Positions 52,375 through 63,415 of a DNA stretch of 64,000 bases are shown piece by piece. The position numbers and the translations under genes were made by a program. Origin of the DNA: Prorocentrum cordatum (taxonomy: Eukaryota > Sar > Dinophyceae > Prorocentrales > Prorocentraceae); the NCBI GenBank assembly GCA_963575745.1, contig CAUYUJ010018312.1, positions 63,501 to 127,500 on the forward strand, given 5' to 3'. The notes under the pieces were generated by a model. The model had not been told where the DNA came from. It saw only the letters and a program-made list of their open reading frames with translations, and searched no databases. Each line of letters starts with the position of its first letter. The stretch's first letter is position 1.

Positions 52375-52526
52375 GCGTGTCTGCGTGTGTGTGTGTGAAT
52401 GTGTGCGAATGTGTGTGAATGTGTGTAAATGTGTGTGTGAATGTGTGTGAATGTGTGTGAATGTGTGTGAATGTGTGTGAATGTGTGTGAATGTTTGTGA
52501 ATGTGTGTGAATGTGTGTGTGTGTGC

Positions 52527-52565
<39 letters not shown>

Positions 52566-52670
52566 TGTGTCTGTGTCTGTGTCTGTGTCTGTGTCTGTGT
52601 CTGTGTCTGTGTCTGTGTCTGTGTCTGTGTGAATATGTGTGTGTGAATGTCTGTGTGTGGCTTTTCCGCG
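52080..52670. repeat. Compound TG array, 590 bp
   Basis: (TG)n, then (TGTGCG)n for about 260 bp, then (TGTGTGAA)n (52390-52515), then (TG)n, then (TGTGTC)n (52560-52630). Cys/Val/Arg/His frames here are artefacts. Confidence 0.95.
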
Positions 52671-52756
52671 AGATGATCACCCCCGAAACCAAGTCCATGG
52701 GGCCTCCGGCGGCATCGGCGCGCAGCCAGGACATGCGGACGGCGCGGGCGACGCTA

Positions 52757-52921
52757 CGGGGGAGGAGGAGGAGGAGGAGGAGGAGGAGGAGGAGGAGGAG
52801 GAGGAGGAGGAGGCGGAGGAGGAGGAGGAGGAGGAGGAGGAGGAGGAGGAGGGAGGAGGGAGGAGGAGGAGGAGGGAGGAGGAGGAGGAGGAGGAGGAGG
52901 AGGAGGAGGAGGAGGAAGAGG
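52757..52921. repeat. (GGA)n microsatellite
   Basis: A nearly pure purine trinucleotide array. Confidence 0.95.
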
Positions 52922-53099
52922 ATGCTCCTCGATGGCCCTCGCCGAAAAGAAAAGAGGCACCCGCCCGAGCGGTGCCCGAAAGAGTGGGCACCGTGGAGCG
53001 GACGGGGGCGGGCGCCCGCACACGCCGCTCGCCGGGGCGAAGCCCCCCGTTGCAGAAGGGGGCGGAGGAGCGGCGGCGATCGGGGTGCGGAGGATTGGA
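52922..53099. other. No gene recognised
   Basis: GC-rich spacer between the (GGA)n array and DR-B; GCGATCGGGGTGC.GAGGATTGGAA at about 53077 recurs at about 53241. Confidence 0.35.
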
Positions 53100-53230
53100 A
53101 GGGGCCCTGGGATACACAAACAAATAGACACAAATGACAGGATTCCCCATATGTTCCCATATTTTCTGGGTTTTTGTCTTCCCCCCCACTTCCTATATTT
53201 TTCCATATTTTCTGAAAACCGCTTTTTTTC
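53100..53230 (+). repeat. Dispersed repeat DR-B, copy 3
   Basis: GGGATACACAAACAAATAGA, then GACAGGATTCCCCATATG, then CTTCCCCCCCACTTCCTA, then TTTTTCCATATTTTCTG. Confidence 0.65.
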
Positions 53231-53323
53231 CGTCCTGACAGCGATCGGGGTGCCGAGGATTGGAAGACGGAGCCGGAGAGAAAAGTGCCAGCGGCGCCGC
53301 GCGAGCCTGACGCACGGGCGGAC

Positions 53324-53475
53324 GGGCCACGTGCGAACCCTACCCCTACCCCCCACGATGTCTGAGGGGGAGGGCGGGATTCAGTTCGCTCGGGAGCTCC
53401 CGAACGAAGGGAACCCCAACCTCCCCCTCAGAAATCGTGGGGGGTAGGGGTAGGGGTAGGGTTCGCACGTGGCCC
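53324..53475. mobile_element. Near-perfect 152-bp palindrome (MITE-like)
   Basis: GGGCCACGTGCGAACCCTAC, then CCCTACCCCCCACGATTT-type, mirrored by AATCGTGGGGGGTAGGGGTA, then GGGTTCGCACGTGGCCC. The centre (CTCGGGAGCTCCCGA) is also palindromic. No coding content. Confidence 0.75.
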
Positions 53476-54032
53476 CCTAACGGGCGGGCGCGGGAGGAGG
53501 AGAGGGAGAGCGGGCGCGAGCGGCGAGGAACTATAACTATGACCCAGGCGGCAGGCAGTCGCTGCTGCGCAGCTAGGGGGGGGAGCCACCGCTCAGAAGC
53601 GGAAGCACCGATGCGCAGAAACTGCGGCTCGGAATGGGCCTTGGGAGGGGAAAGGTCGGGTGGCAATTCGTTGGAGCCTTCCAAACCATGTTGTCCGTTC
53701 TTCCGAAACAACGCTAGTCGACGCTCAGTCGACAATCATCGACGCTAATCAACGCTAGCCGACGCTAAATCAGCAGTGGCTCATCCGATGGGAGGACCGC
53801 CCACCCTCCAACAGGGTCCTGGAACGCGGCGCCATCTTGGAGGGTCAAGGCCTCTCGGGCCATGCGGGGCAGCTCGTAGTGATCGATGCGGCCACTCGAA
53901 TCGACGGGGCAGCTCGCGACACCATCGATCTCTCGGGGGGGGGGGGCCAACCTCGGGGGTCATCGGGACACCTCGGCTCAGGCGAACGAGCCGCCGTCGC
54001 CACGGAGGCAGCTCCGACCACAGCGCAGAAAA
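53476..54032. other. No gene recognised
   Basis: 53700-53770 contains short CGACGCTA / CAACGCTA words repeated four times. Nothing else. Confidence 0.4.
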
Positions 54033-54165
54033 CGTGAAGAAGGAGAAGAAGAATAATAAAAGAAGAAGAAGAAGAAAAAAAAGAAGATGAATAAGAAGAA
54101 GAGGAAGGATAAGAAGAAGAGGAAGAGGAAGAGGAAGAGGAAGAAGAAGAAGAAGAAGAAGGCCA
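54033..54165. repeat. (GAA)n microsatellite
   Basis: A GAA/AGA array with GAG and ATA variants. Confidence 0.9.
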
Positions 54166-54369
54166 ACAGGAGAATGGCGGGATGGATGGGGCAGGGGAGG
54201 GAGGTCAGCGAGAGAGGAGGGGCCCCAAGGGCGGATCGGGAACCCCCCTCCACCGGCACAGAAGGCGCGGCACCGCCGGCGAAAAACGGGCGGTCCCATG
54301 GCAGATACGGGGCTCCCGTTTTGCCGGGTCGATCAACGACGCGAGGTCCCGAGCCCTCGCCCCCCCCCC

Positions 54370-54660
54370 CCCCATGAGGGGCAACGACGGGGGGGATAGG
54401 CGTAGGCCGTGGGAGCGCGGAAGCAGCGTCCTCGCCCCCCCCCCATGAGGGGCAACGATGGGGGGGATAGGCGTAGGCCGTGGGAGCGTGGAAGCAGCGT
54501 ACTGTACGAGGGATCGTGGCCCTGGGAGCGCGGACGCAATGTAATTTACGATGGATCTTTTTGGGGGGGAATGCCCTGGGAGCGCGGACGCACCGGACTT
54601 TACATGGGATCCTGGCCCTGAGGGCGACGGACACAGCGTGATTCACGAGGGGAAACGCGT
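54370..54660 (+). repeat. Degenerate tandem, GTGGCCCTGGGAGCGCGGA type
   Basis: ATGAGGGGCAACGA-GGGGGGGATAGGCGTAGG, then CCGTGGGAGCG, occurs twice 72 bp apart. Three further diverged CCCTGGGAGCGCGGACGCA units follow. Confidence 0.7.
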
Positions 54661-55040
54661 GGCCGTGGGAGAGCGCGAACGCAGCGCAAGCCACGAGGGA
54701 GCGCCCGCTCCGCTGCAGAGAAGCGGCGCAGCTCCGACGGGGCCCCGCGGGGCCCTGGGCGGAGGGCCCTTCGAAGGCCAGGGCAGCGGCGGGGAGGGCC
54801 CCCAGGGGAGGCCGAGGGCCCCGGCGGCCCCGGGAGCCTCTAGGGGCCCCAGGGGCATGTCTGGGCAGACAGCCGCTGCGCGACGGGGCGGAAGGCCGCG
54901 GCGTGGGCTCCAGCTGCCGCAGCGCCCCGCGAGGCCGCCGCCCCCAGCGGCCCGAGGTGGGCGCCGCGCCCCCCGGGGGGCAGGAGCACACACCCCGCGC
55001 AGCGAGGGCGCGCCCGGCCCGCGTCCTCCGCACGCTCCTG
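54661..55040. other. No gene recognised
   Basis: Very GC-rich with open frames in all phases. No motif. Confidence 0.35.
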
Positions 55041-55187
55041 CGTCTCCAGGTCCTCCTACTCCTGGTCCTCCTGGTCCTCCTGGTCCTCCTGGTCCTCCTC
55101 CTCCTCCTCCTCCTCCTCCTCCTCCTCCTCCTCCTATCCTCCTCCTCCTTCTCCTCCCCTCCTCTCCTCCTTTCATCATCCTCAAAC

Positions 55188-55244
<57 letters not shown>

Positions 55245-55281
55245 GCAGCATCAGCATCATCATCAGCAGCATCAGCATCAG

Positions 55282-55312
<31 letters not shown>

Positions 55313-55485
55313 TTCAGCATACTCATATTTCGCAGCATCGCCATCGTCACCACCACCATCATCACCAGCATCATCTCCAGCCTTATCACCAGCATCAGCA
55401 CCAGCACCATCATCAGCAGCAGCATCATCATCAACATCATCAGCATCATCAGCAGCATCAGCATCATCAGCATCATCAACATCAT

Positions 55486-55562
<77 letters not shown>

Positions 55563-55865
55563 ACATCAGCATCATCATCATCATCATCAGCATCATCATC
55601 ATCATCGTCATCATGATTCTCATCGTCATCAGCATCAGCAGCATCATCATCAAACACCATCATCAGCATCATATTCACCACCATCATCATCATAATCATC
55701 ATCATCGTCATCATCAGCAGCAGCATTAACACCAGCATCAGCACCATCATCCCCAGTATCATCATATATGTTATACTCCTCCTTCTCCTCTTCATCATCG
55801 TCATCACCATCATCATCATCATCATCATCAGCATCATCATCATCATCATCATCATCAACCTCATG
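55041..55865. repeat. (CTC)n followed by long (CAT)n microsatellite
   Basis: GGTCCTCCT units, (CTC)n to about 55170, then about 670 bp of CAT/ATC with CAG and CAC variants. Confidence 0.95.
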
Positions 55866-56649
55866 CTCACCTCCCTGAACACTAAAAGTACCGTGCCCAC
55901 CTCTGCATAGGCCCGCGCGTGGCGCTGTTTTTCAGCCCTGGCCCGACGGGACTCACTTTCAGGGGGAGGAACAAGCCTGCCTCTCCTCCTCTCCCATCCA
56001 TCGTCCTATCGCCTCTCCCCACCCTCGTCCGTCCATCCTCCTCCATCCTGCCTCGTCCTTCTGCCTCCTCCTGCCTCCCTCTACCCTGCCTCCTTTCTCG
56101 TCCTTCTCCCCCTCCCTCTCATCGCATCCCTCCAGCGGATCTCCTGCCCCTTCTTTCACACCTCATCTCTGTTCCCTCCTTCTCCGAGGCCCTCGTCTCT
56201 TGTCACTCCTCCTTGCTCCCTCCTCCGCCCCTCTCCCACTTCGTCTCTCATCCCCTCCTCGGTTGTCCTTCCTCAACCCGCTCTTCCTCACTGCCTGGCA
56301 GGGTGAGCAAACCGTCGCCTTCTTGTTGGTGCCTGCCTGGAGAGCCGCGTTCAGCCCATCGACGGTGTACGCGGCGTCGGTCAAAATCAAGTCCTGCCCC
56401 CTTTTTAGGAGGAGGAGGAGGAGGAGGAGGAGGAGTAGCCACCTCCTCCTGATCATCAATTCTCCAGTCCTGCCTCATTCCTCCTTCCTCCCGCTACCTT
56501 CCCCTCATACGAACGTCCTCCTCCTCCCCCTCCTCACTTTCTAATTATAAATAGCTCCTCCCTGTCGCACCCCGAGGCCCGTCGAAAGGGCGGGCCAGGC
56601 GTTTCGCCTGAGAGTTCCTCACCATTTATGACTCTGACGCTTAACACAT
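55866..56649. other. No gene recognised
   Basis: A pyrimidine-rich CTCCTTCTCC-type tract (55980-56260) and a small (GGA)n at 56407-56437. No motif. Confidence 0.4.
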
Positions 56650-57030
56650 GCCAAGAGTTTCACAGGTGGAGGGCGGGCGTTTTTCAAAATGTGACAGTCG
56701 CCTTAGCGCCGCGCGCAATCGTTTCAAGCATGTGCATGTGTTTCACGAGTTGAGGGCGGATGGGTTTCAAAAAAGTGTTCTCGCCTCAAAGTGTTTCGCG
56801 GATTAAGGGCGAGTGGTTTTCAACATGTGGCTCTCGTCTTCGCGCCGCGCACATTCGTATCAACTATTTGCAAGAAGTTGGTGGATTCATGGCGGGTGGT
56901 TTTCAAAATGTGGCTCTCACCCTTGCGCCGCGCACATTCGTTTGAAACATTTGCAAGAGTTTCACAAATTGAGAGCGGGTGGCTTTCAACATGTGGCTCT
57001 CTCCTTAGCGCCGCACATACTTGATTTATT
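56650..57030 (+). repeat. 83-bp tandem repeat, about five copies
   Basis: The unit contains GTTTCACAAATTGAGAGCGG, GTGGTTTTCAACATGTGGCT and GCGCCGCGCACATTCGT. One copy is shortened to about 54 bp. Unit starts are near 56656, 56738, 56792, 56876 and 56959. Confidence 0.85.
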
Positions 57031-58049
57031 CCCATGCTCAAAGAGCCAGACATAGTGTTCTGGAAGGACTAAGGATTGTGAGGTGCAACAATTATGTTGA
57101 TTCGCGGTGTTGAATTCCTCTAAACTGCGTTCTGGCGCGATTCCGGAGCGTCAAGACGCAGCAATCATGCTGGTTCGTGGCGTTAGAGTCTCGGGAAGGG
57201 TACTTTGGCTCGCTCCAGGGTGTTCGAATGGTTGTCTCCCAACGAGGCGGTGTCCTCAGTGGAAGTAAACTCTTGCAGAGGCCTGTGAAGACGGAGCTTG
57301 GAGGGCTTAGTCCAACATCGCTGATGAACATGAAATAGAAACACTCTGGGAAGACTCCCGGGAAATCAATAAAATTCAACTCTAAAAGCAACTCCCAAGA
57401 AACTCTTCGGAAAACCCGAAACTCCAAACACCCCCAAGGAAAAAAACCGGAAAACTCACGGAAACTAAATCACACGTTTGCAAAGTGTGAAGATCTCTCG
57501 GGAAATCTGGAAATTGCGGAAAACTTCCCCGTGATTCCACAAGCCCAACAAACAATTTAATCATTCCGGGCAGACTCACAGGAATCTTGACACTCTGCAA
57601 AAACAATGGAAACAACCTTTGGGAATCCAATTAACTCAGAAACAATTTCCAACAAAAACAACACCCTAAATCTAAAAACTCAGACAACGAATACACGAAC
57701 AACTTCCGGAAAACTCACGGACATGCAGAAACTCGAGAAAACTCATGGACCCCCAGAACCCCCCCCAAAACAATCGGGGGAAAATTCCGGGAGAAACTCC
57801 CGGAACTCCCTGGAAATCCGGAACCTCCGAAACAACTCCATCTCTCGGAAAACTTATGGGAAATACAGAAACTCCGCAGAAAAAAAACTCCCAGGGAAGA
57901 CTCTGCGATGGCTCACGGAAGCGAACCCACAGGTCTGCAGAGTGCCAGGCCAGAGTTTCATCAGAGTCTGAAGTGCACCCCAAGGTTGAACCAGAGCTTC
58001 AAACTGCGTTACCCATCGGTCGGAAGAAGTAGGTAGAAACATGAAGTAG
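57031..58049. other. Degenerate GGAAAACTC-type minisatellite, no gene
   Basis: 57340-57910 is A-rich with irregular repeats of CCGGAAAACTCACGGA / CGGAAACTC words. GAGTCT/AGACTC pairs are frequent. No coding signal. Confidence 0.5.
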
Positions 58050-58380
58050 GAAGGCGGATGGAGGAGGAGGAGGGGGAGAAGGAGGAGGAGGAGGAGAAGG
58101 AGGAGGAGGAGAGGTGGGAGGAGGAGGAGGAGGAGGAGGAGAATGAGGAGAAGGAGGAGGAGGAGGAGGAGGAGGAGGGGGGAGGAGGAGGAGGAGGAGG
58201 GGGAGTCCATGGTCACTGCCTGCCCCCCCGCGCGAGGACCGCCCCCGCCTCGTGGCGGCGGCGGCTGCGAGTCGCACAAACAAACACACAAACACGCAAA
58301 CACACAAACATAACAAAACACACAAACACGAAAAAACGGAAACAAAAAAACACAAACACGCAAACGAAAAACACACGGTG
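58050..58380. repeat. (GGA)n and (CAAACA)n microsatellites
   Basis: GGA array at 58058-58203; CAAACACA/ACACGCAAA words at 58275-58375. Confidence 0.9.
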
Positions 58381-58422
58381 ATTCTTGGTCACAGAAGTCG
58401 GCATCACCAGGGGAACGCACAC

Positions 58423-58566
58423 TGACATAGACATAACAACTCGGAGGTCCGCGCGGATTCCTCGGATCGGCGCCGGGCCCCCCCCCCGGCGGCGCCTCCG
58501 GCGCCTCCCCTGGCGCGCGGAGCGCGCCAGGAAGGGGGTTCCAGCGCCGATCCGAGGCTTATGTCA
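58423..58566. mobile_element. Foldback element FB, copy E
   Basis: TGACATAGACATAAC...CTCGGAGGTCCGCGCGGATT on the left; the right end is CGCCGATCCGAGGCTTATGTCA. The core GGCGCCTCCGGCGCC, then GGCGCGCGGAGCGCGCCAGG, is shared with copies A-C. Confidence 0.65.
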
Positions 58567-58873
58567 TGTCTTGCTCCCCTATTCACGGAAGAGTGACCTT
58601 TCGCCGGAGTGACATTTGGTGCGGGCCCACGTGGGTCCCCGGACCGCCGAGCGCGAGGCGGCAGTTGCGTCCTGCCCCGCGTGGGCTGCCAGCTTCCTGC
58701 CAGCCTTCTGAGTCAAGGGCGCCTGCGGCCCGTCGCAAGGCAGCGACGCTGCACCGCCTCGAGGGACGAGTCCCGCACCGGGTTCCAGGCTGACCCCAGG
58801 CGTCAGGTGCGCCCCGCTTCGTCGTCGGCACCTGCGCCGCCCCCGCCAGCCACGAAGAAGAACACGGACGCGG

Positions 58874-59722
58874 ATGTACCCATGGACGCAGGGGCTACTG
58901 AACCTGACTATCGGGTTCAGCGTGGTCTTCGCCAACATCACGACATGGGGCCCGCGGGCCCGCAAGTACCTCCACGAGCCTGGCAACAACATGGACATTT
59001 TCATGATGTGCGAGACGCGCGTCTCGGAGCAGCAGATCCCGCACGTGCGTAACATTTTGGCTCCAGACGGATGGAGATTTTTGGCTACCCATGCGGTACC
59101 CACGACGAAGTCGGAGCACGGAAATTCAGGAGGCGAGTTCATCGCCATCACGTCCCACATCGCGGCCACGGGCTATGACGAGATTCGCGCTAAGCTCAAG
59201 CAGGAGGGCTAGCGCGACCCGTTCCACGGCTTTGCGGAGGTCACCCTGCACTTGAGAGGTGGCAACCTGGTAATCATTGCGGCCTACCTGGTCCCCAAGG
59301 AGGGCACGGGAGGCTCAAAGTTCAACAAGGTCCGCGCTTCGTCGGCGCTTCTTCAATATATGACGGGCCCCAAGGTTCTACTGGCGGACTGGAACATCCC
59401 TTTCCAGAAGATGCAGGAGTCTAACTTGTTGGAGGAGCTCGGTGGAGGGCTCCTTCGCCCTGACGTTGACGTCCCCCGTGACAAAGGGAAGGGCAGCCTG
59501 CTGGACTATGGCTTGGCACGCAGCGACGTGGCCCACCGACTGCGTTTGGAAGCTATCCGTCGTTGCCCCCGGCAGACTCACCGCGGTCTGAGGCTCCACC
59601 TCGACGGAGTGGCGCGGCCGGAGGCACCGTGCGGTCGCCCTCCGAGGCCACTCCCGCCCCCCAGGCCGACCCGCAGAGCAAGCGTGGCCTCAAGAGGAAG
59701 GCCGAGCACGGGAGAAGATTGA
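58874..59722 (+). pseudogene. LINE endonuclease (APE-type) domain
   Basis: One frame with an in-frame TAG at 59210-59212. Motifs: NITTWGPRARKYL (start of the fold), FMMCETRVSEQQIP (the catalytic Glu motif), SGGEFIAITSH, then after the stop VIIAAYLVPKEG, LLADWNI (in place of GDFN) and GSLLDYGLARSDVAHRL (the SxxDY strand). The last 30 residues run out of register near 59565. The stop and changed GDFN indicate loss of function. Confidence 0.75.
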
Positions 59723-60597
59723 GAAGCGGAGCCGCACCTCGGGGCCGGCATGCGAGCAGGTGCACGTGCACGAGGAGCTGGAAGAGAAGCGTGGCCAGTA
59801 TGAGATCCCGCTGGACCTGCGGCAGAGTGTGGAGGCCTGCTCGCAGGACTCCTCGGTCTCTCTCTCTCTCTCGGCGGAGTTGAGGTCCACCGGAGAGCAC
59901 CTCTATTTCGCCTATCAGGACCAGTGGGATGTGGAGGCTGCTGGCACTGTTCTGTGCGGCGACTGGGTCTCTTAGGTCGAGAACGCCATCCTTCTGGCCA
60001 GCAACACCGAGGAGGAGCAACACCACCTCTACATGGGCAGATCAGCGGGAAGGAGTGTCCGAAAAGCAAGGGCGCGAGCTACTCCAGGCAGGACCCACAT
60101 GAAGTATGCGGCGGCCGGGCACTGGGGTATCTGCACGGCCCTAGTATCGAGGCACCGCGCGCTGAGAGCCCATTCCACGGACCCCAGCCAGCAGCGCCAG
60201 TGTGTGGCGGACATTCCTGAGGAGACGACCTTCAGAAGGAGATCGCGAATATGCAGGGCCTCAACTTGAACGAGGTGTCTGGCAAGAACGTGACTCAGCA
60301 TGGTAGAGCATGGGCATTCGACGAGACCCTGCACCTGTAGCACAGGAACCATGTCGAGGTCCAGAATTATTTGGGCGTGTCTGAGCGGCATCGCGCTGTG
60401 GCCCACGCGAGGAACGTTACCATCCAGCGGCAGAATTTCACGAAGTGGGCGAAGCAGACGTGGATGGTGAAACCTGGGGCACTTCACAGGCATGTCAAAG
60501 AGAAGGTGGCCCCCACGTTCGAGTTGGCCACGTCATGCGCGCAGCAATTTGAGGACCCGACACGGTCATGTAGCATAAGGCTAACCTGGGGGAACGC
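59723..60597 (+). pseudogene. LINE linker region, frameshifted
   Basis: Frame 3 carries HVHEELEEKRGQYEIPLDLR, then a TAG (59973-59975), then VENAILLASNTEEEQHHLYM. Frame 2 carries AHARNVTIQRQNFTKWAKQT, then PGALHRHVKEK (60371-60560), typical of the segment before the RT. Confidence 0.55.
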
Positions 60598-61877
60598 ATG
60601 TGGACGGACCCAGTGGCAGCGAGGGAGCAACTCATGGAGCCCCCCCGCGTCCTGGCGATAGAGGCGAAGCAGCCAGAGCTCCCTGAGCTCGCCCTGGAAG
60701 AGCTAGACGCGGTCATCAGCAAGTCGAGTGACACCAAGGCGATGGGTTTCGACGTACTGGGACCTGGCTCAGTACGGAGGCTACCGAGTGTTGCTTGCCA
60801 GCAGCTTTGTCAGCTGATTCATTACTGCGAGCAGCATTGCACCTGGCCTAGACAGCGCGCAGTCATCAAGTGCGCAAGGGCGGCCAAACCCAAAGGAGGC
60901 GATCGAGTCTTGGGCATGATTGCTTGGATGCTAGAGTTGTGGAGCAAGGCGCAGGCGACTCTCAGTGAATCTTGATCAGAGTGCCTTTCTTATCATTGGG
61001 ACACTGCGATCAGAGGGTCATCCGCGTTGCGCGCGGGGCTATTACGAGCTTGCTTCGACGAGTCGGGGTTGGAGCTTGGGATCACCTCGCGGACCCCCTT
61101 CTCCTGGACATAGGAACATGCTGTGATTATGTGTCTCTGGTGATGCTCATCTGTATGGCGAGGAGGTTTGGTTGCCCTGCGGCGCTGATGTCTTTGGAAG
61201 TACAGTTCTTTTTGGCTTCCAGATACCTATACCATATATCGAATCTTAGCAGACCAATTTTCCCAGCCCGCTCTCTGGTCGCGGGCTCCCCGTGTGGAGT
61301 GGGGCTGGCGAAGATGTTTCTCTATCCCCTCTGGGAGTTTGTCCATAGCAGATCGCCCGCGTCGGATCTTTGGACTTTCGCTGATGATACCACGGCGCGC
61401 TGCGACGGTAGCCGCGCCTCGGTCGGGGATGCCATGTTTACCACCGCTAAGAATCTCAAGGCAGGGCTGGAAGACCAGCGCATGGTAGTTTCGGCTAAGA
61501 TGGTCCTCATTGGCTCAGACCCAGCGGTTACTGCACGTACTGGGAGACGTCTCCGTGCAGGTGGCCTCCCAATTACTGCGGTTACGTCAGCAGCGGACCT
61601 GGGTCTGGACACGCCGGCGGGACGCAAGCGAACGGTGGCGAGGGCTACCTTGAGATCGAGGAGTGCCCTGAAGCGGGCTGGCAGACGGAGACTACGTCGT
61701 GCTGGCGCCCTGGCCAAGATTTCACGCGGCCCATGGAACGCTGGCGCCGCAGGCGCTCCATGGGCACCGGTCTTCTGGCATGAGCCGGGAGGCACTTCTT
61801 CATTTGAGGCGTCAGGCTGGACGCATGATCGGTGGCAAGTCCAAGGGAAGGTGCCTGACGACCACGCTGGGATGTGA
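60598..61877 (+). pseudogene. LINE reverse transcriptase domain
   Basis: Fingers: TKAMGFDVLGPGSVRRLP and AAKPKGGDRVLGMIAWMLEL (60598-60975). After a stop and shift, palm motifs: LLLDIGTCCDYVS (motif A), AGSPCGVGLAKMFLY (motif B) and LWTFADDTTAR (motif C, FADD in place of YxDD). Then VSAKMVLIGSD and SAADLGLDTPAGRKR, the post-palm segment. The last 50 codons of this frame are out of register. Confidence 0.75.
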
Positions 61878-62640
61878 CCCGTCGATGCCGGACCCCGCCG
61901 TGGAGGTTCCCTTGGAGGTGCTCAAGGAATGGATTACACTGTGGCAGCGCAATCCTGGTATACATGATAGGGTCATCCGATCGCGGGCTTCGATTCGCAG
62001 ACGTTCGAGGAAGGCTGCGACCAGGAGATGGTCGTCAGTGCGTGGCCCTATTTCCGCGCTGCAAACTACGTTGATGGACATGGGCTGTGACCCCGTTTCG
62101 GCTACCACATGGCTGCGAACTACCGTGTGCGATGCTGACCCTGTCGACCAATGGGACATCCCATATGTGCACGATGACCGCTTCACTGGCACTGGATCCT
62201 TCCAGGCCCTATTCGACGATGCCGAGGCGGACATCCGTGGTTTCCTCTGGAGAGCGGCTGCCAAGCATAAGGATAGTGTTGACCTCGCTGGTGGCGCAGA
62301 CATGAATCATACTGTGCGTGAGCAGCGGCGCCTTGAGAACTAGGGCCAAATGGAACTGCTTGCCACGAATATCACAGTTGTCAGCGAAGGTCACTGGACA
62401 AAACAAAGAATTGTGGACGATGGCTACTCGACTGAGCCGACATGCGCGCGTTGCGGAAAAGGCCTGAGTCATCAATCCATCGCATGTGGACATGTGAGCG
62501 CAAGTCTGATCATACATGTTATAAGCTTACCCAGAGCTTGCTTCCGCAGGCCATGTCCAAGCACGAATCGAATCCTAGTCTGTGGCTTCGGGGCCTCCCC
62601 CCCTCACACCTCACCCACCCCGTTTTCGACGTGGAGGTGA
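61699..62640 (+). pseudogene. LINE C-terminal region and Zn-finger
   Basis: Continues the element after a frameshift: LAPQALHGHRSSGMSREALL, then the WLRTTVCDADPV region, then TAG at 62341-62343, then the same frame to STEPTCARCGKG. The rest of the finger, SSIHRMWTCE, and the following PSLWLRGLPP are in another frame (62442-62620). Confidence 0.65.
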
Positions 62641-62661
62641 TTCGGCGGCTGGAGGAGAGGC

Positions 62662-63240
62662 TTGGAGGCCCTGCAGGCTTTTGCCCAGTGTCGCCATGGC
62701 GGCCAGCTTTGCGTTCTTGGTGGCGGCTCTGGAGGTCAATTCAGTGACGACCCCCGCCGTCCAAGCCGTGTAGCCGCCCATCACCACCCCGGTGAGCTCA
62801 GAAGGCGAGCTTTCGCTCGGAGCCGCCCTGCGTGTGCCCCTCCCTGGGGACAAGCAGACGCTCCCCAGAGCGGAGAGTTGTTGGCGTTCCCTGTAGCGTT
62901 CTGTCGGTGGTCCAGGGCCCGTTCGCGTTTGTCACCGACCACCTTAGCTGCCCCGACACGCAACACGCAACCCGGAGAGTTTAGAAGCGGGGCTCAACAC
63001 CTAGCTGCAGGCCGTGCAGATGGCTGCATACACTCGCTCACACGTAGGCCAACACGCACACAGACCACGCTCAATACGCAACGCGTGGCCGGCGACCACC
63101 TGACGATGTTCAGGTCGTGGAGGTCGAGGCCGTCTTCCCCGAACCCCCGGGGCCAAGACGAGGACCCGTGGACCCTGGCGCGCCAGCGTTGGGAGACCAG
63201 GACCCAGGCTGAGCACATGGAGGTCATCTGGACGCCCTCC
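62662..63240 (+). pseudogene. LINE RNase H domain, degraded
   Basis: GGGSGGQFSDDPR (the DGSGG-like start without its Asp), LPGDKQTLPRAE (the QT..RAE segment, in another frame), GELLAFPVAF, and WTLARQRWETRTQAEHMEVI, then WTPSHLD (the terminal W..SH). Catalytic residues are partly lost. Confidence 0.6.
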
Positions 63241-63257
63241 CATCTAGACCAGGGCTT

Positions 63258-63415
63258 CGTAAACGGGGGTTTAGCTAAACGGGGGCTTAGGCTTTTCCAT
63301 ATACCCCCGTTCACTGTACCCCCGCTTACGGCGCCCAGGGCCCCCTAAATGGGGGCATAGCCAAACGTGGAAATCGGCGTTCCCGGTACCCCCGACTCCG
63401 TTTGCTGTGCCCCCG
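63258..63415. repeat. Two tandem ACGGGGG hairpins
   Basis: TAAACGGGGGTTTAGCTAAA pairs with the stretch read in reverse complement as TAAGCGGGGGTACAGTGAAC. A second hairpin follows (AATGGGGGCATAGCCAAACG / GACGGGGGCACAGCAAACGG). It lies just past the LINE RNase H. Confidence 0.65.

Larger units (their letters stand above)
58874..63240 (+). mobile_element. Degenerate non-LTR retrotransposon (LINE), EN-RT-Zn-RNase H
   Basis: In order: APE-type endonuclease, linker, reverse transcriptase, C-terminal region with Zn-finger, and RNase H, all on the plus strand but spread over several frames with in-frame stops. Domain order matches dinoflagellate LINEs with a 3' RNase H. The 5' end and 3' tail could not be delimited; no TSD was found. 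Confidence 0.8.

Noticed and set aside
51637-53160. Cys/Val/Ala and His/Thr/Arg frames
   Set aside because: Translations of the compound TG array.
53440-53462. TAGGGG repeats as telomere-like sequence
   Set aside because: Only three units, part of a palindrome arm, and not the TTTAGGG repeat expected for dinoflagellate telomeres.
53978-55900. 640-codon minus frame with Asp and Met tracts
   Set aside because: Composed of (CAT)n and (CTC)n translation with GC-rich spacer; no conserved segment.
59760-59975. Independent small gene
   Set aside because: Position and sequence fit the linker of the degenerate LINE.
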